Assembly (NCBI GenBank): GCA_966211215.1
Contig: CBIHNR010000002.1
Coordinates: 5,223 to 69,222 of the forward strand
Source of the DNA: Desertivirga sp966211215
Lineage (GTDB): Bacteria > Bacteroidota > Bacteroidia > Sphingobacteriales > Sphingobacteriaceae
Length of the DNA: 64,000 nucleotides
Direction of reading: 5' to 3'
Of this stretch, positions 1 through 7,477 are shown in pieces (positions within the stretch are counted from its first letter, which is position 1; each line of letters begins with the position of its first letter). The notes below the pieces were generated by a model. That model was not told where the DNA came from. It did no database searches and saw only the letters and a list, made by a program, of their open reading frames with translations. Position numbers and translations under genes: made by a program.

Positions 1-1
1 A

Positions 2-703
2 GTAGTGTTAGAAGAGGGCGTAAAGATTGTTTTTACCTCAGCGGGAAATCCAGCAACCTGGACATCGAAACTAAAGGAGGCTGGAATTACAGTAGTACAT
101 GTTGTTGCAAATACCAAATTTGCTAAAAAGGCAGAAGCAAGTGGCGTTGATGCGATAGTTGCCGAAGGTTTTGAAGCCGGAGGACATAATGGCCGCGAAG
201 AAACCACCACGCTTTGTTTAATTCCAATGGTTCGTGAAAGCGTATCTATTCCGCTTATCGCTGCCGGCGGTATAGGAAGTGGCAAAGCGATGCTTGCTGC
301 TATGGCTCTGGGAGCAGACGCAGTGCAAGTTGGTTCCGCATTTGCTGTCTCTGAGGAATCATCCGGACACTTAAATTTTAAGCAGGCAATTCTAAACTCA
401 GCCGAAGGCGATACCAAGCTTAGCCTAAAAACTCTCGTACCGGTAAGGTTGTTGAAGAATGAATTCTTTTTTAAAGTTGAACAGGCAGAGATCGCCGGAG
501 CTGACAAAGCCAGTCTCGAAGCGCTGCTTGGAAAGGGGCGTTCAAAAAAAGGAATGTTTGAAGGCGATTTAGATGAAGGAGAGCTCGAAATAGGGCAAGT
601 CTCAGCAATGCTTTCTAAAATCCAGCCAGCATCAGAAATCCTTCATCGAATCTGGAATGAATTTTTAGCAGAAAGGGAACGGGTCTGTAAACTGCAGTTT
701 TAG
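2..703 (+). CDS. NAD(P)H-dependent flavin oxidoreductase, nitronate monooxygenase / FabK-like (5' partial)
   Basis: The reading frame is open from the first bases of the window, so the N-terminus is missing; about 232 residues remain. The visible part is the C-terminal half of an FMN-binding TIM barrel of the nitronate monooxygenase / enoyl-ACP reductase II group. It carries the EAGGH motif (visible residues 57-61), the phosphate-binding AAGGIGSG loop (86-93) and QVGSAF (108-113). The family uses FMN to oxidise alkyl nitronates or, for FabK, to reduce enoyl-ACP; the sequence alone does not decide which. A 14-bp palindrome (722-735) lies in the short gap before the next gene. The GTG at position 5 is internal and not a real start. 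Confidence 0.85.
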   Translation, partial: VVLEEGVKIVFTSAGNPATWTSKLKEAGITVVHVVANTKFAKKAEASGVDAIVAEGFEAGGHNGREETTTLCLIPMVRESVSIPLIAAGGIGSGKAMLAAMALGADAVQVGSAFAVSEESSGHLNFKQAILNSAEGDTKLSLKTLVPVRLLKNEFFFKVEQAEIAGADKASLEALLGKGRSKKGMFEGDLDEGELEIGQVSAMLSKIQPASEILHRIWNEFLAERERVCKLQF

Positions 704-721
704 TTTTTAACATTAGTATCC

Positions 722-735
722 AAGCTTTAAAGCTT
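722..735. repeat. Perfect 14-bp palindrome
   Basis: AAGCTTTAAAGCTT reads identically on both strands. It sits between the flavin oxidoreductase stop (703) and the acylphosphatase start (754). No T-run follows it, so it may be an operator or simply chance. Confidence 0.4.
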
Positions 736-753
736 ATCAAGCATCTTAAAACA

Positions 754-1038
754 ATGAAACATTATAATATAACAGTAATAGGAAAAGTCCAGGGGGTATA
801 TTACAGAGCGACAACCAAAGCCGTTGCCGATCAGCTCGGCATCAAAGGTTTTGTAAAAAATAAGGAAGATGGGTCGGTGTATATTGAAGCTGAAGGCGAT
901 GACTTTTCCATTGAAAGTTTTCTCGAGTGGTGCAATGATGGACCTCAAAACGCCGTAGTTGAAAAAGTACACAGCGAAGAAGCGGATCTAAAGAACTTTC
1001 GCAATTTTGAAGTCGTAAAAAAGAATTTTCTGTTTTAA
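754..1038 (+). CDS. acyP: Acylphosphatase
   Basis: A 94-residue protein of the usual acylphosphatase length. It hydrolyses carboxyl-phosphate bonds such as acetyl-phosphate or 1,3-bisphosphoglycerate in the cytosol. The signature GKVQGVYYR (residues 10-18) contains the phosphate-binding Arg18, and Asn36 in GFVKNKEDG is the catalytic Asn of the family. The C-terminus ends in the usual beta strand (FEVVKKNFLF). It lies between an oxidoreductase and a polysaccharide flippase on the same strand with short gaps, so it may be co-transcribed with them, though a functional link is unlikely. Confidence 0.93.
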   Translation: MKHYNITVIGKVQGVYYRATTKAVADQLGIKGFVKNKEDGSVYIEAEGDDFSIESFLEWCNDGPQNAVVEKVHSEEADLKNFRNFEVVKKNFLF

Positions 1039-1065
1039 CCCTTCTAGGGAATTCAATCTATTAGT

Positions 1066-2550
1066 TTGTCAACTCTAAAAAAATTTGCCGGCCAAACAGC
1101 TGTTTATGGATTAAGCACCATAATTTCAAGGCTGTTAAATTTTATATTAACGCCAATTTACGTCAATCTTTATCCACCCAGGGTTTATGGCATTTTTACT
1201 ACGATGTATGCCTGGGCCTCCATGTTTAATGCGATTCTTGCATTCGGTATGGAAACCACCTTTTTTAGATACATCAATAAGTATGAAGATAAAAAGAAAG
1301 TATACAGCACAACCTTTTTTACGATTCTTGCAATCGCCCTTTTATTTCTAACCACAACCTCACTATTTATAGAGGATGTAGCAAGATGGATGCATGATGA
1401 AGGCGTTACAAGCATTGAAGATTATAAAACTTTCATTCGCCTTTTTATCTGGATCTTGATAGTTGATGCTATTGCAGTGATTCCTTTTGCCAAGGTCAGG
1501 GCAGATGGCAGGCCTGGCAGGTACACCTTTATAAAGGCTGTAAACATCCTGGTATTTGTTTTCCTGAACTTGTTCTTTTTATACATTGTGCCTTGGGGAA
1601 TAAGTAATGGGTATTTTAATTTTCCTTGGTTCCAGCAAAACTGGGTTGGATATGTATTTATATCCAATTTATTAGCAAGTATTGCAACCCTGGTACTCTT
1701 ACTTCCAGAGCTTGTAAAACTAACCTTTGGATTTGACTCTAAATTGGTTAAAGAGATGCTCTACTATAGCTTTCCGGTTCTAATCGCCAATCTTTCATTT
1801 ATTATCAATGAAAATTCTGACAAAATTTTTATCGAAAAGCTACTGGACGGAGACTTTGGCAAGCAGGAAGTTGGGATTTATGGAGCCGTTTGCAAGCTTG
1901 CCGTTTTTCTGAGCATTTTCGTTCAGGCATTTCGGCTGGGCGCCGAACCATTCTTCTTCAGCCACGCTAAAAATAAAAACTCTGGCGAAACCTATGCGGC
2001 AATAATGAATTACTTCGTAATCGCTGTATCTATAATATTTGTAGCATTAGTGGCTAATATTGAAATACTTAAATATTTTATTCCAGGCAGTGATGAGCAG
2101 AAATACCTTTATTGGTCTGGATTAAAAGTAGTGCCTGTATTATTGTTTGGATATGTGAGCTTAGGTATTTATATGAATCTATCCATATGGTATAAGTTAT
2201 CCGACCAAACCCGTTATGGCCTTTACATTTCGGCAATTGGCGCTATTCTCACTATAATTCTTAACATTATATTTATACCTAAGTATAGTTATGTCGCATC
2301 TGCATGGATATCTCTAACCGCTTATGCGAGTATGATGGTTCTTTCTTATTTCCTGGGGCAAAGAAATTATCCTATTCCCTATAACCTAAATAAAAATTTA
2401 GCGTACTTATTTACAGCAATTATAATAGTATTCTTATCTTTCAATACCTTTAACAGAAGCCTAATTGCCGGCAACTTATTGCTGGCTGCTTTTATTGCAG
2501 GAACCTTATTTTTTGAAAGAAAAGAGATCAAGGCAATATTCAGAAAATGA
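1066..2550 (+). CDS. Wzx-like polysaccharide/lipid-linked oligosaccharide flippase
   Basis: A 494-residue integral membrane protein with 12 or more hydrophobic segments and an N-terminal FAGQTAVYGLSTIISRLLNF segment typical of the polysaccharide biosynthesis (MVF/MATE-like) export family. Members flip undecaprenyl-linked sugars or other lipid-linked glycans across the inner membrane. The start is a TTG at 1066; no ATG gives a complete first helix. The stop overlaps the dut start by four bases (ATGA), indicating translational coupling. No glycosyltransferases are adjacent, so the substrate is unknown; the linkage to dut and the following envelope genes looks like a conserved housekeeping arrangement rather than a capsule locus. 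Confidence 0.85.
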   Translation: MSTLKKFAGQTAVYGLSTIISRLLNFILTPIYVNLYPPRVYGIFTTMYAWASMFNAILAFGMETTFFRYINKYEDKKKVYSTTFFTILAIALLFLTTTSLFIEDVARWMHDEGVTSIEDYKTFIRLFIWILIVDAIAVIPFAKVRADGRPGRYTFIKAVNILVFVFLNLFFLYIVPWGISNGYFNFPWFQQNWVGYVFISNLLASIATLVLLLPELVKLTFGFDSKLVKEMLYYSFPVLIANLSFIINENSDKIFIEKLLDGDFGKQEVGIYGAVCKLAVFLSIFVQAFRLGAEPFFFSHAKNKNSGETYAAIMNYFVIAVSIIFVALVANIEILKYFIPGSDEQKYLYWSGLKVVPVLLFGYVSLGIYMNLSIWYKLSDQTRYGLYISAIGAILTIILNIIFIPKYSYVASAWISLTAYASMMVLSYFLGQRNYPIPYNLNKNLAYLFTAIIIVFLSFNTFNRSLIAGNLLLAAFIAGTLFFERKEIKAIFRK

Positions 2551-2981
2551 CAATAAACATTATCAACAAATCAGACAACGCACTACCTGCATACGAAACT
2601 GTACACTCTGCCGGAATGGACCTAAGGGCTTTTTTGCCAGATGGCGAAGTGTTGATTAAACCTTTGCAACGCGCCTTAATTCCAACAGGTTTGTTCATCG
2701 AATTACCTGAAGGCTACGAGGCTCAAATAAGGCCAAGAAGCGGATTGGCGTTTAAACATGGCTTAACAGTGCTTAATTCGCCGGGCACTATCGATGCCGA
2801 TTATCGCGGTGAAATAAAAATTCTGTTAGTTAACCTTTCTGACACGGATTTTGTTGTAAACAGTGGTGAGCGTATAGCACAGATGATTGTTGCAAAACAT
2901 GAACAGGTCAATTGGGGCGAGGTGGAAATTCTAACAGAAACAGTTAGAGGGGCCGGAGGTTATGGCCATACAGGGAGATAA
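2547..2981 (+). CDS. dut: Deoxyuridine 5'-triphosphate nucleotidohydrolase (dUTPase)
   Basis: A 144-residue trimeric-type dUTPase that hydrolyses dUTP to dUMP and PPi, preventing uracil incorporation and supplying dUMP for thymidylate. The conserved motifs are present in order: AGMDLRA (22-28), PRSGLA (63-68), GTIDADYRGEI (80-90, uracil pocket and catalytic Asp) and the glycine-rich C-terminal arm RGAGGYGHTG (134-143). It overlaps the flippase by four bases and is followed after two bases by the TPR gene. The same window also encodes a dCTP deaminase (17133-17669), which would feed dUTP to this enzyme. Confidence 0.97.
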   Translation: MTINIINKSDNALPAYETVHSAGMDLRAFLPDGEVLIKPLQRALIPTGLFIELPEGYEAQIRPRSGLAFKHGLTVLNSPGTIDADYRGEIKILLVNLSDTDFVVNSGERIAQMIVAKHEQVNWGEVEILTETVRGAGGYGHTGR

Positions 2982-2983
2982 GT

Positions 2984-4702
2984 ATGATAAAAAAACTGGC
3001 TTTTGTATTAAGTTTTGTGAGTGGGATAGCTGTCGCCCAGCAGAATAATGCTGCGGTAATAGTAGTAGGGCGTGTTCTTAATGCAGAGGACAGTGTACAG
3101 GTTAAAGAAAAGTTTTTCAATGGTTTAAAGGCTAAGCTGGCCAATAAGAGTGTAGATTCTGAAGGCTATTTTAAGGAAGTTATTGGGATTGATCCTTCCA
3201 ACCATGCTGCCTTATACGAGCTCGCTTGTATTTATCATTTACGGGAGGAGGAATCAACCGCTGAAAAATATGCGAGAGACGCCGTAACAGTTAATTCCCA
3301 AAATAAGTGGTATTGGCTTTTGCTGGCAGATATTTATAAAAGCAATAAGAACCTTGGGCAGCTCGCATTGGTTTATTCAGACCTCATTAATCTGGAGCCC
3401 GATAACGAAGAGTATTATTTTGACAAGGCGAATGTTTATTTTCTCTCAAATAAGATAAAGGAAGCCGAGACAGTATACAGCGATATTGAGAAGCGCTTTG
3501 GAACATCTGCAGAGCTGATAAATGCCAGGCAAAGAATTTATCAAAAACAGGGAAACCCTAATAAGGCAGCTTCGGAAATTGAGAAACTCATAGTGTCCAG
3601 CCCAAGTGATGTTCGCAATTATTTAAATCTCGCAAGCGTTTATGAAAAATCGGGGCATTTGGATAAAGCTTTGGTAGTGCTTCAAAACACTAAGTCTTTA
3701 GGTATATCAAATGCTTTTGTGAATCTTGCAATCGCCGACATTTATAACAACTTGGGTAAAAAGGATGACGCAATCGCTGAACTGCGTACCGCGTTTGCCG
3801 ACCCATCCTTAGCGGTTGATGCAAAGGTGGGGATAGTCCTTTCTTTCTTTACAAAGTTTAAAGACCCTTCGGCCAGGGCAGATGCTGCAGAACTTGCTAA
3901 AATTATTACAGAGGTGCATCCAACTGAGGCGAAATCGTATTCTGTTTATGGCGATGTGCTTTATCAGGATGGAAAGTTAAGCGAAGCCCGGCAAACGTAT
4001 AAAAAGGCAATTGAGCTGAATAATCAGGCATATCTGGTTTGGGAGCAAGTACTTAGAATCGACATCTCTACCGGTGATTTTCAATCTGCCATTAAAGATG
4101 GTGAAGATGGTATCTCAATTTTTCCAGCGCAAGCGCCCTTATATTTCTATACCGCAATAGCCTACGCTCAAAGTGGCAAACATGATAAAGCCATAGTTCA
4201 TTTGCAAGAGGCCGCAAATCTGGAAGTGGAGGATAAGAATTTCTTATCGCAAATTTATTCTTCGCTGGGAGATTCATATAATGGGCTTAAAAAATATAAA
4301 GAGTCAGATGATGCATATAATAAAGCCCTGGAACTAAATCCCGACAATACCTATGTGCTGAATAATTATGCTTATTATTTATCGTTAAGAGGAGAGAATC
4401 TTGAAAAAGCTGCTCAAATGTCGGCCAAGTCTGTTAGTCTACAGCCAGGAAACGCGTCATTTGAAGATACGTATGCTTGGGTATTATTTAAGCAAAAAAA
4501 ATATGCCGAAGCCAAAACATGGATAGAAAAAGCTATCCAGAAAAATAATAGCAGCGGAGTTTTGGCTGAGCATTACGGCGATATTTTATATTTCATGGGC
4601 TTGAAGTCCGAAGCGCTTGAACAGTGGCTTCGTGCTCGGGAAACAGGCGTTAAGTCCTTGATTTTAGAAAAGAAAATAAATGAGAAGAAGTTTTTTGATT
4701 AA
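2984..4702 (+). CDS. Tetratricopeptide-repeat exported protein
   Basis: A 572-residue protein with a cleavable-looking signal peptide (MIKKLAFVLSFVSGIAVAQ) followed by TPR-type helical repeats along nearly the whole length, for example AAL..LA.IY..RE and the late units with ALELNPDN (about 440) and SLQPGN. TPR arrays are protein-interaction scaffolds; here the location would be periplasmic. It sits two bases after dut and overlaps the DUF4292 lipoprotein by 23 bases. The run dut / TPR / DUF4292 / M23-like protein suggests a conserved envelope operon. The precise partner is not visible from sequence. Confidence 0.85.
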   Translation: MIKKLAFVLSFVSGIAVAQQNNAAVIVVGRVLNAEDSVQVKEKFFNGLKAKLANKSVDSEGYFKEVIGIDPSNHAALYELACIYHLREEESTAEKYARDAVTVNSQNKWYWLLLADIYKSNKNLGQLALVYSDLINLEPDNEEYYFDKANVYFLSNKIKEAETVYSDIEKRFGTSAELINARQRIYQKQGNPNKAASEIEKLIVSSPSDVRNYLNLASVYEKSGHLDKALVVLQNTKSLGISNAFVNLAIADIYNNLGKKDDAIAELRTAFADPSLAVDAKVGIVLSFFTKFKDPSARADAAELAKIITEVHPTEAKSYSVYGDVLYQDGKLSEARQTYKKAIELNNQAYLVWEQVLRIDISTGDFQSAIKDGEDGISIFPAQAPLYFYTAIAYAQSGKHDKAIVHLQEAANLEVEDKNFLSQIYSSLGDSYNGLKKYKESDDAYNKALELNPDNTYVLNNYAYYLSLRGENLEKAAQMSAKSVSLQPGNASFEDTYAWVLFKQKKYAEAKTWIEKAIQKNNSSGVLAEHYGDILYFMGLKSEALEQWLRARETGVKSLILEKKINEKKFFD

Positions 4703-5465
4703 GGCGTTTATCGGTGTTATGTTGTTTTCGGCTTTTGGGTGCAAAACAAAAAAAGTAGCCCAGCCGGCAGCTGTTCCTGGAGTAATATCACCTTCAACAA
4801 CTAATTCAGAAATACTAAAAAATTTGTCAGCAAAGCAGGTGAGTTATAATACTCTGGCTATAAAGGCAAAAGCCGACTTAAATATTAATAACGATAGTCA
4901 TGATGTTAGCATGTCTATCAGAATAAAGAGTGGCGAAGTGATTTGGGTGTCCGTTACTGCTCTCGCAGGAATTGAGGTTGCCAGGGTACTTCTTACTCCA
5001 GACTCCGTTAAAGTATTAAACAAGTTGGAAAGTGAGTATACTGCCAAGCCTTTTAGTTTCGTTCAGCAATACGCAGGTAAACATGCTGATTTTAATACCA
5101 TTCAAGGTTTGTTTACTGCAAACGCATTGCCTGGTACGCTCTCGTTAAACTCCGCTATAGAAGTAAAGGCGGGAGAAACCCAGTTAGCCGGCAATTTATC
5201 TGGGCTGATTTATACGTTGTTATTTAATTCTAACAACAATCTTACTCAAACCTTACTACAGGACGAGCTAAAAGGGCAAGCCTTGCAAGTAAATTACGCT
5301 GGCTTCGGTGCTATTTCGGGAAAAGAAATCCCCTTCAACGTCCAGATAAATTCGGGTGCCGGCAATAAAAAATTGCAAATCGATTTAAAATACAATCAGG
5401 TAACTGTTAATGAACCAGTGGAATTTCCATTCAATGTTCCTAAAAGGTTTACCGTAAAAAATTAA
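4680..5465 (+). CDS. DUF4292-family lipoprotein
   Basis: A 261-residue putative lipoprotein: a positively charged start (MRRSFLIKAF), a hydrophobic stretch and a lipobox ending FSAFGC followed by KTKK. The body resembles the DUF4292 family, predicted LolA/LolB-like half-barrel lipoproteins of Bacteroidota, with the repeating ...KAKADLNINN... and SMSIRIKSGEVIWVS strands. A role in carrying or docking lipoproteins or LPS is an inference from fold similarity, not demonstrated. The start overlaps the end of the TPR gene by 23 bases in another frame, and the M23-like gene follows after 17 bases. Confidence 0.8.
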   Translation: MRRSFLIKAFIGVMLFSAFGCKTKKVAQPAAVPGVISPSTTNSEILKNLSAKQVSYNTLAIKAKADLNINNDSHDVSMSIRIKSGEVIWVSVTALAGIEVARVLLTPDSVKVLNKLESEYTAKPFSFVQQYAGKHADFNTIQGLFTANALPGTLSLNSAIEVKAGETQLAGNLSGLIYTLLFNSNNNLTQTLLQDELKGQALQVNYAGFGAISGKEIPFNVQINSGAGNKKLQIDLKYNQVTVNEPVEFPFNVPKRFTVKN

Positions 5466-5470
5466 ATAGA

Positions 5471-5478
5471 TAGATTTG
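5471..5478 (+). promoter_or_regulatory. TAnnTTTG -7 element for the EnvC-like gene
   Basis: TAGATTTG matches the Bacteroidota -7 consensus exactly and ends four bases before the ATG at 5483, implying a leaderless or nearly leaderless transcript. A TTTA at 5448-5451, spaced 19 bases upstream, is a one-mismatch -33 element. This would be an internal promoter within the dut-TPR-DUF4292 operon. Confidence 0.5.
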
Positions 5479-5482
5479 CCCC

Positions 5483-6748
5483 ATGAGTTTAATCAGGCTT
5501 TTTCTTGTTTTAGCATTTATAGGTGTTAGTAGTTCGATTTTTGCGCAAAGCAGTGCCGAACTAAAACGCCGTAAAGATGCCTTAACCCGCGAAATTGAAA
5601 TGTTAAGGAGGTCTCAAAATGAAGTTGCAAGCAATAAAAGATTGTCGCTTAAACAGATCAATGCCCTGAATGCTCAAATACGCCTGCGCGAAGAAAAAAT
5701 CAGGACCATAAATTCTGAGGTTCGGTTGCTTGATAATGAAATTTCTGAGAATACTAACACTGTAAGGTCTTTACAGGCACAATTAAATAAGCTAAAAAAA
5801 GAATATGCTGCCATGGTTCTCTTCGCTTTCCGAAACCAGAGTGCGTACAGTAAGCTGATGTTTATTTTCGCATCGAAAGATTTTAATCAGGGCTATAAGC
5901 GCTTAAAATATTTACAGCAGTTTGGAGATTATCGTAAGAAGCAAGCAAAATATATCACGCAGACATCTCAGGAATTAGGAATTAAGATTGTTCAACTCGA
6001 TCGAAATAAGCGTTCTAAGAACGAATTGCTACACGACCAGGAAGATGAGAAAGTCACTCTAGGAAAAGAAAAGGTTAATAAGTCTCAGCAATTAAGTAAA
6101 CTCGCTAAGCAGGAAAAGCAATTAAAACAAGAGCTATCGAGGAAACAACGCGAGGCGGCCAGCCTTAATCGAGCGATCAATAATGCAATCCAAAGGGAGA
6201 TTGCAGAAGCAAGAAGAAGAGAAGAGGAGGCAGCGAGGGCTGCAGCTGCAAAAGCCAGGGCGGAAAATCGGGAGGTTGCTCCAACAAAGCCGGTGTCCAG
6301 AGGTTCAAGTGTACTTGCATCAACTCCTGAAGCAGTTAAATTATCATCTGACTTTCTTGGTAGCAGGGGACAGCTGCCTTGGCCGGTAGCTAATGGTTCT
6401 ATTACAGAGCATTTCGGACGCCATACAGTGGGAGCCGGAGTAACTGTCGACAACGTGGGAATTACAATTCGCACAAATCAAGGCGCATCCATCAGAGCCA
6501 TATTTGAAGGGAAAGTAGCCCAGGTTGGCTCAATTGGATCAGACATGTATGTATTAATTAGCCATGGGGAATATTATTCAGTGTATTTTAAACTGAAGTC
6601 TGTTAATGTTTCACGTGGACAGAAGGTTTCACTGAAGCAGGTTATCGGGATCGTATCCACCGATTCTGAGGATGGGACAACCGAAATGCAGTTTCAGGTG
6701 AGGAAAGGCTCAACTCCTTTAGATCCTGAGAGTTGGCTGGCCAATTAA
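5483..6748 (+). CDS. EnvC-like murein hydrolase activator (degenerate M23/LytM protein)
   Basis: A 421-residue exported protein: a signal peptide (MSLIRLFLVLAFIGVSSSIFAQ), a long charged coiled coil (about 24-265, including an Ala/Glu/Arg-rich stretch) and a C-terminal LytM/M23 fold (about 296-420). The zinc ligands of active M23 peptidases (HxxxD, then HxH) are not found: the corresponding places read FGRHTVGAGVTVDNVG and MQFQVR. That matches EnvC/NlpD-type proteins, which do not cut peptidoglycan but activate N-acetylmuramyl-L-alanine amidases at the septum. It follows DUF4292 closely and may also have its own promoter at 5471. No amidase gene is visible nearby. Confidence 0.85.
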   Translation: MSLIRLFLVLAFIGVSSSIFAQSSAELKRRKDALTREIEMLRRSQNEVASNKRLSLKQINALNAQIRLREEKIRTINSEVRLLDNEISENTNTVRSLQAQLNKLKKEYAAMVLFAFRNQSAYSKLMFIFASKDFNQGYKRLKYLQQFGDYRKKQAKYITQTSQELGIKIVQLDRNKRSKNELLHDQEDEKVTLGKEKVNKSQQLSKLAKQEKQLKQELSRKQREAASLNRAINNAIQREIAEARRREEEAARAAAAKARAENREVAPTKPVSRGSSVLASTPEAVKLSSDFLGSRGQLPWPVANGSITEHFGRHTVGAGVTVDNVGITIRTNQGASIRAIFEGKVAQVGSIGSDMYVLISHGEYYSVYFKLKSVNVSRGQKVSLKQVIGIVSTDSEDGTTEMQFQVRKGSTPLDPESWLAN

Positions 6749-6772
6749 TAGGCCAGAGCTTTAAGAAATCCG

Positions 6773-6780
6773 TATATTTG
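6773..6780 (+). promoter_or_regulatory. TAnnTTTG -7 element for tatA genes
   Basis: TATATTTG, an exact consensus -7 element, lies 15 bases before the ATG of the first TatA gene. No good TTTG is present 19-21 bases upstream. Confidence 0.45.
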
Positions 6781-6795
6781 TAAAAAATAGATAAA

Positions 6796-7068
6796 ATGCT
6801 AAACGCTGTATTATTGTTCCTGAATATTGGAACTCCTGAAATGCTGCTAATTGTAGGAGCAATACTGTTGTTGTTTGGAGGAAAGAAGATGCCGGAGCTT
6901 GCTCGAGGCCTAGGTAAAGGTATAAGGGAGTTTAAGGATGCATCAGAAGGTGTAAAGCGTGAAATTCATAGAAATATAAATGCTGTAAATGACGACCTTG
7001 ATGTGGATTTCAATAGCAAAAATTCAAATGTAAATAAACAGGCCGGACAGGCTGATTCAAACTCATAA
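6796..7068 (+). CDS. tatA: Twin-arginine translocase subunit TatA/TatE family protein (first copy)
   Basis: A 90-residue protein with one N-terminal membrane helix (about 10-26, IGTPEMLLIVGAILLLFGG), the FGGKK hinge and an amphipathic helix beginning MPELARGLGKGIREFKDA, the diagnostic TatA layout. The acidic/Asn-rich tail (about 50-90) is low complexity. TatA oligomers form the protein-conducting element of the Tat pathway with TatC. A second TatA-like gene starts two bases after its stop; no tatC is in the window. A dienelactone hydrolase with a twin-arginine motif at 36253 is a possible substrate (inference). Confidence 0.93.
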   Translation: MLNAVLLFLNIGTPEMLLIVGAILLLFGGKKMPELARGLGKGIREFKDASEGVKREIHRNINAVNDDLDVDFNSKNSNVNKQAGQADSNS

Positions 7069-7070
7069 TT

Positions 7071-7256
7071 ATGGTAAACTCAATTTTACTGGCACCTCTT
7101 GGAGCTCCTGAAATTATTCTGATAGTGCTTGCTTTGTTGTTATTGTTTGGAGGGAAGAAAATTCCTGAATTGATGAGAGGCTTAGGCAAGGGCGTGAAGG
7201 AATTTAAAGATGCTAAGGATGGCGACCCTAATGAAAATAAGCCTAGAGAATATTAA
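7071..7256 (+). CDS. tatA: Twin-arginine translocase subunit TatA/TatE family protein (second copy)
   Basis: A 61-residue protein closely resembling the preceding one: APLGAPEIILIVLALLLLFGG membrane helix, FGGKKIPELMRGLGKGVKEFKDAK amphipathic helix, then a short charged tail. Two bases separate it from the first copy, so the pair is a tandem duplication in one operon and may supply distinct TatA/TatB-like roles (Bacteroidota usually lack a recognisable TatB). A strong terminator follows at 7278. Confidence 0.9.
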   Translation: MVNSILLAPLGAPEIILIVLALLLLFGGKKIPELMRGLGKGVKEFKDAKDGDPNENKPREY

Positions 7257-7277
7257 TAGAAAGTCTTAAGACATTTG

Positions 7278-7308
7278 GCCTCATGTTTAATCAAGCATGA
7301 GGCTTTTT
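7278..7308 (+). terminator. Rho-independent terminator after tatA pair
   Basis: GCCTCATG (7278-7285) pairs perfectly with CATGAGGC (7296-7303) across a 10-base loop and is followed by TTTTT. It closes the run of plus-strand envelope genes that ends at 7256. Confidence 0.85.
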
Positions 7309-7440
7309 CGTTTAAAGGGTGCTGCAATCTCACCATGTCTCTTTTTGGCGCGGATTGCTTTTTATATTTTGGCAATATTTACTTCTGTTTTTGACAATAA
7401 TTACTGTCTATGGCATATTTTGGTGGATGTATGCCGCAAT

Positions 7441-7473
7441 TTTGGTTTCATTTGATAGAAATATGTACCTTCA
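7441..7473 (+). promoter_or_regulatory. Candidate gatA promoter
   Basis: TTTG at 7441-7444 is followed after 21 bases by TACCTTCA (7466-7473), a partial match to TAnnTTTG, five bases before the ATG chosen for gatA. The spacing fits the Bacteroidota pattern and supports starting the protein at 7478 rather than at an upstream in-frame codon. Confidence 0.4.
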
Positions 7474-7477
7474 CGGC

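Noticed and set aside
6085..6474. 129-codon minus-strand frame inside the EnvC-like gene
   Set aside because: It is the complement of a charged Lys/Glu/Ala-rich coiled coil; composition alone keeps the antisense frame open.
7319..7477. N-terminal extension of GatA from an upstream in-frame start
   Set aside because: The extension is hydrophobic and unlike GatA; the ATG at 7478 gives the usual length and is preceded by a promoter-like pair of elements.
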